A stretch of 64,000 nucleotides of DNA from CANLBN01 sp965230205 (GCA_965230205.1 OZ245996.1:2294001-2358000), one strand, 5' to 3'; positions 16,282 to 25,049 are shown, counted from the stretch's first letter. The notes: a model not told the origin generated them from the sequence alone. Made by a program: numbers and translations.

Positions 16282-18819
16282 ATGACATTATTTTTCTTGC
16301 TGGCGACGATAGGCGTTCTTCTTTATTGTGCCTATAGCAAATCCTCTTTGATGGAAACCGGGGTAATCATGTCGGTATTGACCCTGGTGAAGTTGATTAC
16401 GTCGGGATTCGGCCTTTTAGGGCTTATTATGATTGTGTTATCAGCCGCTTTTGTGGTGTTAGCGCAAGCTTCAATTCGCAAACAGTACCTGAGCCGTTCT
16501 ATTTTTGAATGGTTCCGGAGTGTATTGCCTGAAATTTCCCAAACTGAACAGGAAGCTATTGATGCCGGTACCGTGTGGTGGGATGGTGAATTATTCAGTG
16601 GCCAACCAGAGTGGAATAAACTGTTATCACTGCCTAAGCCTTCTTTAACTGAAGACGAGCAAGCCTTTATGGATGGGCCAGTAAAAGAACTTTGTGGTAT
16701 GGCTGATAAATGGGATATCAACCACAATATATCGGTTATTCCCGATAATATCGTCAAGTTCATTAAAGATAGCGGTTTTTTAGGGATGATTATTCCCAAA
16801 GAATATGGCGGTCTCGACTTTTCTGGTATGGCTCAGGCTGAGGTATTAAGCCGAGTATCTATATGCGGTGGCTGTATTGGTAATTTTATCGGTGTGCCTA
16901 ATTCCTTAGGGCCCGGTGAGTTATTGATTAAGTATGGTACTGAAGAGCAAAAAGATTATTACTTACCTCGGTTAGCAAAAGGTGTTGATGTTCCTTGCTT
17001 TGCTCTAACTGGCCCATTAGCGGGCTCCGATGCGACATCATTGCCTGATACTGGCGTTATCTGTAAAGGGGAGTTTGAAGGTAAAGAAATTCTCGGTATT
17101 AAATTAAATTTCGAAAAGCGTTATATCACGCTGGCACCTATTGCCACGTTAATTGGCTTGGCATTTCAGTTAAGTGACCCAGACCATTTATTGGGTGATC
17201 AGGATGAATACGGTATTACCTGTGCATTAATTCCTCGCAAGACAAAAGGAATCAGTATCGGCCGTCGTCATAAGCCAGTGGGAGACGCCTTCATTAATGG
17301 TCCTATCTTCGGTAATGATGTCTTTATCCCATTGGATTATATTATTGGGGGTGCGGACATGGCCGGTAAAGGCTGGACCATGTTGGTTAATTGCCTATCA
17401 GTTGGCCGATGCGTCACATTGCCTAGTATCAGTAACGGTTATGCTAAGCAAATGCTATTGGGTACTTCCGCGTATGCATCATTGCGACAGCAGTTTGGTT
17501 TACCGATCAGCCTGTTTGAAGGCGTACAAAAGCCTCTCGCTCGCATAGCAGGTTTCAGTTATATCATTAACGCTGCAGTGACTCATACAGTACAGTCACT
17601 TTCCTATGGTGAGAAACCCAGTGTTCCTTCGGCAATATTGAAATATCATCTGACTGAAATGGCTCGGCAATGCAGTATTGATGCGATGGACATTCAAGGT
17701 GGTAAAGCTGTGATGACAGGGCCTAAAAACTATGTTGCTGATGCTTACTGTTCAGTGCCTATCCTGATTACAGTGGAAGGTGCGAATATCATGACTCGTA
17801 ACCTCATGATATTCGGGCAAGGTGCAACACGGAGCCATCCTTATGTATTAAAAGAAATGGAATTGGCTGGCCAGCCTGTTAATGATGAAACTGTCGATGA
17901 GTTTGATAAAACATTCTTTGGCCATGTTGGCTTTTCTATCTCTAATGCAGCACGTTCATTTATTTTGGGTGTGACTGGCGGGAAATTAGGTAGTGTTGAA
18001 GGTAGTGCAAAACTGGAACAACATTATCGGGATCTCAACCGTTTGAGTACTGCATTTGCCTTAATTGCTGATGTATCAATGCTGACGCTACAGTCCAAAT
18101 TAAAGTTTAAGGAAATGCTATCGGCACGACTGGGTGATCTGCTAAGTACTTTATATTTATCGAGCATGGTATTAAAACACTATGAAAATGAAGGTTGCCC
18201 TGAAGAAGAATACCCACTGGTTGAATGGAGCATGAAATATTTAACGAACCAATACCAAGTGGCGATGCAGGAAATTTTACAAAACTACCCTAATCGCTTT
18301 TTGGCGATGAAGTTACGTTGGTTAATTTTTCCTTTAGGTGCACGATTTAATGCCCCCGCTGATTCTCTAGATACAACGGTTTCTAAACTATTTACTAAAA
18401 ATAGTAAGGTCCGTGAGCGTCACCTTGAAAGTGTGTTTGTGAAAGATATGCCAACTAACCCGCTAGGACAAGTGGATGCTGTCTTTAAGCAGCAGGCTGA
18501 ACTTAAGCCACTGTTTGATAAGATCAAAGCGGCAGTAAAGAGTGGTAAGATCAAAAAAGCATTGGGTGCAGAGCAAATCAACTTGGCCCTAGAAGGGGAC
18601 GTTTTATCTAAAGGTGAGGCTAAAACCTTATTGGCTTATGATAAAGCATTAATGGAAGTGATACATGTTGACCATTTTGATGAAAAAGAATTGGTTCGTA
18701 GCACGGTAGCGCCAAAAGCACCTAGGAAAAAGGCAGCACCTAAAGCCAAGGCTGAGAGCGCTAAAGATATGCCTGTTCCTCCACCTGAAGGTGAAGCATC
18801 CAGCTCTGTGAATGCATAG
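16282..18819 (+). CDS. fadE: acyl-CoA dehydrogenase FadE
   Basis: Flavoenzyme for the first dehydrogenation of beta-oxidation, of the large membrane-associated FadE type. Two hydrophobic N-terminal segments (MTLFFLLATIGVLLYCAY and a second at about residues 35-60) precede SQTEQEAIDAGTVWWDGELFSG, the dehydrogenase core (IPKEYGGLDFS, CFALTGPLAGSDA, ITVEGANIMTRNLMIFGQGA) and the FadE C-terminal domain. ATG 16282 has an excellent RBS (GGAG, 7 nt) and gives 845 aa; the in-frame ATG at 16189 lacks support. The protein ends with an Ala/Lys/Pro-rich tail of ~45 residues that E. coli FadE largely lacks. Divergent from the TetR gene. Confidence 0.93.
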   Translation: MTLFFLLATIGVLLYCAYSKSSLMETGVIMSVLTLVKLITSGFGLLGLIMIVLSAAFVVLAQASIRKQYLSRSIFEWFRSVLPEISQTEQEAIDAGTVWWDGELFSGQPEWNKLLSLPKPSLTEDEQAFMDGPVKELCGMADKWDINHNISVIPDNIVKFIKDSGFLGMIIPKEYGGLDFSGMAQAEVLSRVSICGGCIGNFIGVPNSLGPGELLIKYGTEEQKDYYLPRLAKGVDVPCFALTGPLAGSDATSLPDTGVICKGEFEGKEILGIKLNFEKRYITLAPIATLIGLAFQLSDPDHLLGDQDEYGITCALIPRKTKGISIGRRHKPVGDAFINGPIFGNDVFIPLDYIIGGADMAGKGWTMLVNCLSVGRCVTLPSISNGYAKQMLLGTSAYASLRQQFGLPISLFEGVQKPLARIAGFSYIINAAVTHTVQSLSYGEKPSVPSAILKYHLTEMARQCSIDAMDIQGGKAVMTGPKNYVADAYCSVPILITVEGANIMTRNLMIFGQGATRSHPYVLKEMELAGQPVNDETVDEFDKTFFGHVGFSISNAARSFILGVTGGKLGSVEGSAKLEQHYRDLNRLSTAFALIADVSMLTLQSKLKFKEMLSARLGDLLSTLYLSSMVLKHYENEGCPEEEYPLVEWSMKYLTNQYQVAMQEILQNYPNRFLAMKLRWLIFPLGARFNAPADSLDTTVSKLFTKNSKVRERHLESVFVKDMPTNPLGQVDAVFKQQAELKPLFDKIKAAVKSGKIKKALGAEQINLALEGDVLSKGEAKTLLAYDKALMEVIHVDHFDEKELVRSTVAPKAPRKKAAPKAKAESAKDMPVPPPEGEASSSVNA

Positions 18820-18870
18820 CTTACTATATGGTATAAATAGGGTTTATCCATAAACTTGTATTGTTAAAAA

Positions 18871-18904
18871 CAAAAAAGCCACTGAGTTTTCAGTGGCTTT
18901 TTTG
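18871..18904. terminator. bidirectional terminator between fadE and the kinase gene
   Basis: Perfect 15-bp stem (CAAAAAAGCCACTGA / TCAGTGGCTTTTTTG) with a 4-nt loop. A-tract on the left and T-tract on the right make it usable from both sides: fadE on the plus strand and the shikimate-kinase-like gene on the minus strand. Confidence 0.92.
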
Positions 18905-18916
18905 TTTCGCAGGTTC

Positions 18917-19408
18917 TTATTTGAGGTGGCTTATGATGTCTTCCATGCTCATGAAAGTTTCATTATCAATCGTTACATCTGCGTACTTTTCGTAAAGAGG
19001 AAGGCGCTCATCGTAAATATCTTTTAATGTCTGCCCCTCAGATTTGGCAATTCCTCGGCTATTTTCACTATCGTTAATACGTTTTTCTATCTCTTCAAAA
19101 CTCACGGATAGATAGATGACGGTACCTTGTGACCTTAAATGCTTCATTGCCGCGTCACTATACACAGCGCTGCCACCAGTAGAGACCAAATCATCGGATA
19201 GTTGTAGTTGCAAAAGTTCCTTTTCCTCAATGTCTCGCAATACTTGATAACCGTCGTTATCAAAAATATCTTGTAACATTCTTCCTTGATTAGTTTGTAT
19301 CACTAAGTCTGTATCAATAAAGTTTAAACCAAGGTGTTTCGCTAACTGAACGCCAACGGTGCTTTTGCCAGATCCTGGCATGCCAATTAAAATGATATTA
19401 TTTGCCAT
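18917..19408 (-). CDS. shikimate kinase-like small P-loop kinase
   Basis: The 163-aa protein has a Walker A loop at residues 9-16 (GMPGSGKST), DTD around residue 33, the substrate Arg in VLRDIEE, and a C-terminal DERLPLYEKYADVTID matching the adenine/LID region of shikimate kinases. The usual GGG substrate loop reads TGGSAVY, and the LID region is SRGIAKSEGQTL rather than RPLL. This subgroup is commonly annotated shikimate kinase, but it is not next to aroB, so it may be a second copy or act on another small alcohol substrate. Divergent from the TIGR02444 gene. Confidence 0.7.
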   Translation of the reverse strand: MANNIILIGMPGSGKSTVGVQLAKHLGLNFIDTDLVIQTNQGRMLQDIFDNDGYQVLRDIEEKELLQLQLSDDLVSTGGSAVYSDAAMKHLRSQGTVIYLSVSFEEIEKRINDSENSRGIAKSEGQTLKDIYDERLPLYEKYADVTIDNETFMSMEDIISHLK

Positions 19409-19443
19409 ATTTTCTCTTTAACTCTTTTTTGCGAATCAATGCA

Positions 19444-20013
19444 ATGAACACTGATCTTTCTTTATGGAATTTCTCTTGCGCTGTTTATTCGGCTCCGCAG
19501 GTCCAGTCAGCATGCTTATATTTACAGGACGAGTATCATTTTGATATCCCTTTACTGTTATTCTGCTGCTGGTCAGGGGTGCGCTATGGTGCCGTATCTA
19601 AGCAGTTGTTACAACAGTCTGTAGACTTTTCCAACGATTGGAGTTCTATGACTACACATACCTTAAGGGGGATCCGCCGTGATATGAAGCATGGTTATCA
19701 GGCTGAATGGCCTATTGCAGAGCAGAAATGGGATCAACTTCGTGACCAGGTTAAAGCTTTGGAGCTTCAGTCAGAGCAGTTATTGCTTGAGGGCTTACAA
19801 GAGCTTATGGAAGCTTATTCGGCGATTCAAGTATCTAATTTGAATGATAATAATGAAAGTGAGCCTCATATTGATGGCTGTATCGATAATATTAAAGCCT
19901 GTTTTACTTACCCTGAAAGCATTCGCTTAAGCGAATCATTAGGTGTGATATTAACCGCGATTTTTCCAAAGAGTCGAGAGTATATACAATCAGCAATACA
20001 AAAAATCTATTGA
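19444..20013 (+). CDS. TIGR02444 family (DUF2390) protein
   Basis: The N-terminal half matches the proteobacterial TIGR02444/DUF2390 family: LWNFSCAVYSAPQVQSACLYLQDEYHFDIPLLLFCCW, followed by a helical stretch (TTHTLRGIRRDMK ... LRDQVKALELQSEQLLLEGL). The function of the family is unknown. No signal peptide or membrane span is evident; it appears a soluble helical protein. ATG 19444 gives the family-like start MNTDLSLWNFS (189 aa); an upstream ATG at 19402 would overlap the divergent kinase start. Confidence 0.78.
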   Translation: MNTDLSLWNFSCAVYSAPQVQSACLYLQDEYHFDIPLLLFCCWSGVRYGAVSKQLLQQSVDFSNDWSSMTTHTLRGIRRDMKHGYQAEWPIAEQKWDQLRDQVKALELQSEQLLLEGLQELMEAYSAIQVSNLNDNNESEPHIDGCIDNIKACFTYPESIRLSESLGVILTAIFPKSREYIQSAIQKIY

Positions 20014-20043
20014 GCTCTTAGTTTATCGGCAGCATCCAAGAGC

Positions 20044-20072
20044 TTGTCGGATAGCTTGGATAGGGCTATAGT
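20044..20072 (+). promoter_or_regulatory. candidate promoter of the leuA leader
   Basis: TTGTCG (20044-20049) and TATAGT (20067-20072) are separated by 17 bp. The -10 matches 5 of 6 consensus bases; the -35 is weaker. The predicted start site falls at about 20079, on the A of the leader-peptide ATG, so the transcript could begin directly with AUG. Confidence 0.45.
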
Positions 20073-20078
20073 CTGATT

Positions 20079-20189
20079 ATGATTTCTAGAAAAATGACAT
20101 CACAGGCTTCTCCAATCCTAGCGCCAGCTACTGGTTCTGCTTTATTAGGCCTATTTCTATATGTTTCCCTGCTGCCGCTGCGCGGCTAA
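20079..20189 (+). CDS. leuL: leucine-rich leader peptide of leuA (36 aa), candidate attenuator
   Basis: A 36-codon frame too short for routine gene calling lies 134 bp upstream of leuA. It has eight leucines, most of them in the second half (ALLGLFLYVSLLPLRG at its end), including two TTA, several CTA and CTG codons. Position, size and Leu content are those of a ribosome-mediated attenuation leader that senses charged tRNA-Leu. A GC-only hairpin (GCCGC-TGC-GCGGC, 20174-20186) overlaps the last codons, followed at 20195 by CTATTTT. No convincing Shine-Dalgarno sequence precedes ATG 20079 or the internal ATG 20094. Assignment is from sequence pattern and location. Confidence 0.7.
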   Translation: MISRKMTSQASPILAPATGSALLGLFLYVSLLPLRG

Positions 20190-20323
20190 TCATCTATTTT
20201 ACACATCGTTAATCCAAATTCTTTCATCTGACTTCTTTTATAGACTAAAGCAATCAGAGATAATGCATTACTAGATTTATACCTTAGGAAAGCGCTTCAG
20301 GCTTCGGGTAGGTGAGGACTATT

Positions 20324-21877
20324 ATGAATAAACCAAAAAAAGATAAATTAGTCATCTTTGATACAACATTGCGCGATGGGGAGCAGAGCCCCGGCGCTTC
20401 AATGACGAAAGATGAAAAGGTACGCATTGCGAAAATGCTTGAAAAGATGCGTGTTGATGTCATCGAAGCTGGATTTGCAATTGCAAGTCCTGGCGATTTT
20501 GAAGCCGTTAAAGCCGTCGCTGAAGCTGTTAAAGATTCTACGGTCTGTAGTTTGTCCCGTGCAGTTCCAGCAGATATTGATCGAGCAGGGGAGTCTATTA
20601 AGCCTGCTAACAGTGGGCGTATTCACACCTTTATTGCGACATCGCCCATTCATATGAAATACAAACTTCAAATGGAGCCCGAAGCAGTATTAGAGCAGGC
20701 CGTTAAGGCAGTTAAGCATGCTCGACAATATACCGATAATGTCGAGTTCTCTTTAGAAGATGGCAGTCGCTCTGATTTTGAATTTATGTGTCGCATTATT
20801 GAGGCGACGATTAATGCCGGTGCCGGTACCATCAATATTCCGGACACAGTAGGCTATGGTGAGCCAGATGAATACGGCAATATGTTTGCTCGTGTGATTG
20901 CTAATGTTCCCAATTCAGATAAAGCTATTTTTTCTACCCATTGTCATAATGATTTAGGCTTAGCGGTTTCTAATTCTTTGTCGGCAGTGATGAATGGCGC
21001 TCGACAAATTGAGTCCACTATTAATGGCTTAGGTGAACGTGCAGGTAACGCATCGTTGGAAGAAGTGGTCATGGCAGTTCGCACACGACAGGATATATAT
21101 CCTGTCGCTACTCAAATTGACGCCTCTCATATTGTGCCGACGTCTCGCCTCGTCTCCAGTATCACGGGCTTCCCTGTGCAACCTAATAAAGCAATTGTGG
21201 GTGCTAATGCTTTTGCTCATGAATCAGGCATTCATCAGGATGGTGTATTAAAGCATCGTGAGACCTATGAAATTATGCGGGCTGAAGATGTGGGTTGGAA
21301 TACGAATAAACTGGTATTGGGTAAGCATTCAGGGCGAGCAGCGGTTAAATCTCGTTACGAAGAATTGGGTATTAGCTTTGAGTCTCAAGACCAGTTTAAT
21401 GAAGTCTTTTCTCGGTTTAAGGCGTTAGCAGATAAAAAGCATGAAATTTTTGACGAAGATTTACAAAGTTTAGTTGGACATGATCAAAGCTCTATTTCAC
21501 ATGTTTATCAATTCGAGAATATGGAAATTTTGTGTAAAACAGGACAGCCACCACAAGCTAACCTTCATATTCAGGTGCAAGGAGATCAGCAAACGGTTAG
21601 TGCAGAAGGAGCAGGCCCTGTTGATGCTGTCTTTAAAGCAATAGAAAAAGTGGCGAATAGTGGTGCAGATTTAAAGCTTTATTCGGTGAATGCAATTACA
21701 GCAGGGACTGAAGCACAAGCAGACGTTACCGTGCGTTTAGAATCAAATGGCAATATCGTAAATGGTGTTGGAGCAGATATTGATGTTATTGCAGCATCGG
21801 CTAAAGCGTATATCCATGCATTAAATTTGCTGGCGACAGGTAAGCATAAGGCCCACCCTCAGAGGGAAGGTGTGTAA
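20324..21877 (+). CDS. leuA: 2-isopropylmalate synthase
   Basis: First committed enzyme of leucine synthesis: acetyl-CoA plus 2-ketoisovalerate to 2-isopropylmalate. The N-terminal TIM barrel starts with the HMGL signature FDTTLRDGEQSPGASM; the second signature GLGERAGNASLEEVVMAV and the metal-binding HCHNDLGLA are present. The C-terminal leucine-binding regulatory domain covers roughly residues 390-510. ATG 20324 has GAGG 6 nt upstream and gives 517 aa; a GTG at 20312 overlaps that RBS and is unlikely. It is preceded by a leader peptide and followed by holD with a 1-bp overlap (TAATG). Confidence 0.95.
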   Translation: MNKPKKDKLVIFDTTLRDGEQSPGASMTKDEKVRIAKMLEKMRVDVIEAGFAIASPGDFEAVKAVAEAVKDSTVCSLSRAVPADIDRAGESIKPANSGRIHTFIATSPIHMKYKLQMEPEAVLEQAVKAVKHARQYTDNVEFSLEDGSRSDFEFMCRIIEATINAGAGTINIPDTVGYGEPDEYGNMFARVIANVPNSDKAIFSTHCHNDLGLAVSNSLSAVMNGARQIESTINGLGERAGNASLEEVVMAVRTRQDIYPVATQIDASHIVPTSRLVSSITGFPVQPNKAIVGANAFAHESGIHQDGVLKHRETYEIMRAEDVGWNTNKLVLGKHSGRAAVKSRYEELGISFESQDQFNEVFSRFKALADKKHEIFDEDLQSLVGHDQSSISHVYQFENMEILCKTGQPPQANLHIQVQGDQQTVSAEGAGPVDAVFKAIEKVANSGADLKLYSVNAITAGTEAQADVTVRLESNGNIVNGVGADIDVIAASAKAYIHALNLLATGKHKAHPQREGV

Positions 21878-22779
21878 TGTTAGAGCAGCGGCGTCAGCAG
21901 TATTTATCGGTATTAGGTATAGAGAACTATGTGCCTCGAAGAATAGCTGCTGGTGCTGCTTCTTCGATCTTATTGTCAGACGAATTGTTACAGATCCCAT
22001 CGATTACTGAATCTGCTGAAGGTTCAGCTGATATATACACAGATGCTAAAGTTGGTGTCGAGAAAAATATACAAAAGGAAATAAATGCTGCTACTGATAC
22101 CTCATCGGTACCAGATGTTTCCTCCTTATTACAAGGTTTAGGCGGCGAGAATAAAAAAATAGACGGGGCATTTGAAGCCACCAATAAAACAGAGCGTTTA
22201 ATCGCTGCCTCCACTGCTAGCGAAAAGGTTGATGAGATTCAGGACGATATTAGCAGTGAATCTTCAGAACGAGTACCGGTTAATTTTGCCTTGAGTGTTT
22301 GGCGAGTATCTGCAGACTGTTTAGTGATTGATTCTCGTGAGCCAGGTACTGCTTTACCAACCGATCGATTATTGCAAAATATACTGCGTACTATCGGTTA
22401 TTCTGTTGTTCAATTACCTCCAAGTGAAACAATTCGTTGGCCTGTCTTCATTGGTGATAAGTTTGCTAAGAAAAAAAATGGCAGCTCGATGACTAAAGAG
22501 CAACATGACAATGAGGTTAATCAAGCGCGTGCCATGGTGCAGGCTTATATCACAGCTCAAACCACTAAAATGCCGATAAAAACACTTGTGGTGATGGGAA
22601 AAAATGCGATGTATTATTCTTTAGACGAAGCATCTGACTTTGCTAAGTTGCAGGGAACATTTATTGAAGATTCGCCTTGGCAAGCCAATGTCATTGTAAC
22701 CCCGAGCCTTTTTTCTATGCTGCAAGAGCCACTACTAAAAGAGGTAACGTGGGCTGCGTTGCAGAGCATTCCTCAATAG
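21877..22779 (+). CDS. holD: DNA polymerase III psi subunit-like protein (HolD)
   Basis: The protein (300 aa) starts RRQQYLSVLGIENYVPRR, resembling the N-terminal peptide of E. coli psi (LGITQWSLRR) that binds chi, and has LLQNILRTIGYSVVQLPPSETIRWP near residue 165, like psi's alpha/beta core. A ~110-residue low-complexity, acidic/Ser-rich insert separates the two parts. Pseudomonas psi is likewise much longer than the 137-aa E. coli protein, and in both lineages the gene precedes rimI, as here. Psi bridges the clamp loader and the SSB-binding chi subunit. Overlap with the leuA stop suggests translational coupling. Confidence 0.72.
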   Translation: MLEQRRQQYLSVLGIENYVPRRIAAGAASSILLSDELLQIPSITESAEGSADIYTDAKVGVEKNIQKEINAATDTSSVPDVSSLLQGLGGENKKIDGAFEATNKTERLIAASTASEKVDEIQDDISSESSERVPVNFALSVWRVSADCLVIDSREPGTALPTDRLLQNILRTIGYSVVQLPPSETIRWPVFIGDKFAKKKNGSSMTKEQHDNEVNQARAMVQAYITAQTTKMPIKTLVVMGKNAMYYSLDEASDFAKLQGTFIEDSPWQANVIVTPSLFSMLQEPLLKEVTWAALQSIPQ

Positions 22780-22844
22780 TAATCTAATTGCTATTTCCTG
22801 GCTGTAAAGCTACCTATTTGTATATCTTGAGATCTTTTCCTTCA

Positions 22845-23336
22845 ATGACACAATTTCTTTTTAATGATCAATCTTTTCAATTACGAGAAATGTATCTTGA
22901 AGACCTTTCCGATATTCTTGCGATCGAGCAAGTTACTCATAGCCACCCTTGGAAAGAATCGCACTTTATTTCCAGTATTAATTCCTCACATCAATGTCGA
23001 GTCGTATCGCAAAAGTCAGAAATTGTGGCGTACATTATTACATCAACAGCAGCTGATGAAGCTGAACTGCTTAATATAACGGTTGCGCCTGAATTTCAAC
23101 GCCAAGGCATCGCACGACAACTATTGCAGTTGGTCTGTGAACTATTTAATTCAGATGTTCACAAAAATATTTATACATTATTTTTGGAAGTTCGCGAATC
23201 CAATCTACCCGCAATTTCACTCTACGAGGGCTTAGGGTTTAATGAAGTGGGGGTGAGACCCAATTATTATCCTGCAGAAAAAAGTACTTCTAAAAATAAT
23301 AGAGAAGACGCAATTATTATGGCGAAATCTCTATAG
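22845..23336 (+). CDS. rimI: ribosomal protein S18 alanine N-acetyltransferase RimI
   Basis: GNAT acetyltransferase that acetylates the N-terminal alanine of S18. Visible are the EQVTHSHPWKESHF stretch typical of RimI, the acetyl-CoA loop LLNITVAPEFQRQGIARQLL (Q/R-x-x-G-x-A pattern) and LFLEVRESNLPAISLYEGLGFNEVGVRPNYY. ATG 22845 (163 aa) fits family length; the frame is open to 22788. It follows holD, as in E. coli and Pseudomonas, and is followed after 2 bp by an EamA transporter gene, so at least holD-rimI-eamA seem to be one transcript. Confidence 0.9.
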   Translation: MTQFLFNDQSFQLREMYLEDLSDILAIEQVTHSHPWKESHFISSINSSHQCRVVSQKSEIVAYIITSTAADEAELLNITVAPEFQRQGIARQLLQLVCELFNSDVHKNIYTLFLEVRESNLPAISLYEGLGFNEVGVRPNYYPAEKSTSKNNREDAIIMAKSL

Positions 23337-23338
23337 CG

Positions 23339-24205
23339 ATGATTAATCTTATCCCACTTGGTGCGCGCTACATGATATTAAGCGCTCTTGGATTTTCGAT
23401 AATGGGCGCTTGTGTAAAATTAGTCAGTGCTCAAGGTATTCCCGTGTTAGAAATTGTCGCTGCGCGCTCTCTGGTATCAGTAGTATTAAGTTATTTAGAT
23501 GTTAAACGTAAAGGCATTTCGTTATTAGGGAATCGCCGAGGTCTGCTGTTAGCTCGCGGCATTGTAGGTGCTTTTGCATTGATCTGTGTTTATTATGCCT
23601 TAGTACATATTCCATTTGCTGAAGCAACGATGCTGCAATATTTGCATCCTATGTTTACCGCTTTGTTAGCTATTTTCTTTCTCAGTGAAAAATTACATCG
23701 CTCAACGGTGTTATGTATTATTTTAAGTTTTATCGGGTTAATTATTATTGTTCGCCCAGACTTCCTATTTGGTCAGTTAAGCAGCTCGTATTCTTCATTA
23801 GCGATTGCAGCAGCGGTTGCGGGTGCTTTTGGTAGTGCTGTTGCCTATGTGCTGGTTCGTAAATTAAACCAAACGGAAGATCCATCGGTTATTATTATTT
23901 ATTTCCCAATCATTGCATTCCCACTTTCTATTTTTTTATTAGGGGATAACTTTGTTATGCCACAGGGTTGGACCTGGTTGTTATTATTATTTGTGGGTAT
24001 TGCCACGCAGGTAGGACAAATTGGACTAACTAAAGCGATGCAAACAGAGACAGCAAGTAGTGCAACGAGCTTTTCCTATCTTCAAGTTGTTTTTGCGGCT
24101 TTGCTAGGTTATATGATTTTCGATGAAGTACTCAGTATTTGGGCACTTATTGGAGGCAGTTTAATTATTATTGGTGCCTTTCTGAATATAGCTCTTAGGA
24201 AATAA
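23339..24205 (+). CDS. EamA/DMT-superfamily transporter
   Basis: A 288-aa integral membrane protein with about ten hydrophobic helices in two repeated EamA halves (first: SALGFSIMGACVKLVS, EIVAARSLVSVVLSYL, IPFAEATMLQYLHPMFTALLAIFFLSEKL; second ends FAALLGYMIFDEVLSIWALIGGSLIIIGAFL). The ATxLQYLHPMF and FDE motifs are typical of drug/metabolite exporters of this group. Substrate unknown. It starts 2 bp after the rimI stop. Confidence 0.85.
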   Translation: MINLIPLGARYMILSALGFSIMGACVKLVSAQGIPVLEIVAARSLVSVVLSYLDVKRKGISLLGNRRGLLLARGIVGAFALICVYYALVHIPFAEATMLQYLHPMFTALLAIFFLSEKLHRSTVLCIILSFIGLIIIVRPDFLFGQLSSSYSSLAIAAAVAGAFGSAVAYVLVRKLNQTEDPSVIIIYFPIIAFPLSIFLLGDNFVMPQGWTWLLLLFVGIATQVGQIGLTKAMQTETASSATSFSYLQVVFAALLGYMIFDEVLSIWALIGGSLIIIGAFLNIALRK

Positions 24206-24265
24206 TATTTTTGCTTTATGATTTTTATCTTATGCTAATCAGGATCTCTCATTTTATTAATGCAA

Positions 24266-24829
24266 TTAGTCAGTAACAACCTCTAGATATGATGGATCAA
24301 TATCGGCATCATAATAAGCCATACCCAGTGTGGTTAAATATTCTAAGCGGTCGGCTTTCATCAAATCTATTTCAGGTGTGCCAAAACCATTCTCTTGATA
24401 AATCTCGGCTAGGTAGGCCATAAAGTGCTCACCTTCTTTCAATAGCAGTAAGCTCGCTGCACCCACATCAGGTTTTACCTTTGTATTTAGCTCTTCTGAG
24501 AAGTTGACTGCAAATACGATGGGCTGCTCTTCTCCCTCAATGCGCACACTGCGGTTTCTTACAGCCTGCTCAGCCCAATAAAACGCAAGTTCCTTACTTT
24601 GGGTAAGAAAAACCGGTTCAATTGATTCTGTGTAATTGTTGCCAATCGTTGCCATCGTTTGTTTTGCGGCCGCTTTCATTGCTTTATCCCCAGAACGCTT
24701 CAAACCCTGTTCATTGATTGAGTCGATCAATGCTGACGAAGTACCGTGATACCAGATATTACTCGTCACAAAGCCTTGTTTGGTTAATAAGTCTTTAGCG
24801 TCTTTAAGGAAAGCAGGTGTATTGGCCAT
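24266..24829 (-). CDS. ADP-ribosyltransferase-like hypothetical protein
   Basis: I do not recognise a named family for this 187-aa protein, but its layout recalls the ART fold: IWYHGTSSALIDSINEQGL at residues 25-43 (the H-G-T/S loop that binds NAD in ARTs and Tpt1-like enzymes), then VFLTQSKELAFYWAEQA at 73-88 (a strand-helix with Tyr84), and EGEEQPIVFAVNF later. A catalytic Glu is not obvious. No signal peptide or membrane span. It stands alone, convergent with the EamA gene and upstream of the aceA terminator. A cytoplasmic NAD-using enzyme or an inactive relative are both possible. Confidence 0.5.
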   Translation of the reverse strand: MANTPAFLKDAKDLLTKQGFVTSNIWYHGTSSALIDSINEQGLKRSGDKAMKAAAKQTMATIGNNYTESIEPVFLTQSKELAFYWAEQAVRNRSVRIEGEEQPIVFAVNFSEELNTKVKPDVGAASLLLLKEGEHFMAYLAEIYQENGFGTPEIDLMKADRLEYLTTLGMAYYDADIDPSYLEVVTD

Positions 24830-24940
24830 AGTGGAAATCGTTTAATCAGTTCGTAATGGAAGGCAATTTGGGATTCTAACGTAAAAAACCATCTGGTTCT
24901 TTCGTTAGAAAGCATTTTTTCTATACAAAGTATTGATTAA

Positions 24941-24972
24941 AAAGGCGACGCCTTATACAAGGGGTCGCCTTT
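24941..24972 (-). terminator. terminator downstream of aceA
   Basis: Fourteen-base arms (AAAGGCGACGCCTT / AAGGGGTCGCCTTT) around an ATAC loop pair with one mismatch. On the minus strand the hairpin is followed by TTTTTAAT, as expected for termination of aceA transcription. Confidence 0.8.
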
Positions 24973-25049
24973 ATGTCCTTGGGTGGACCGTACTCTGATT
25001 ATTCGGAATTACTCATGGATAAGCAGGGTACTTAATTAACGCAGTTAGC

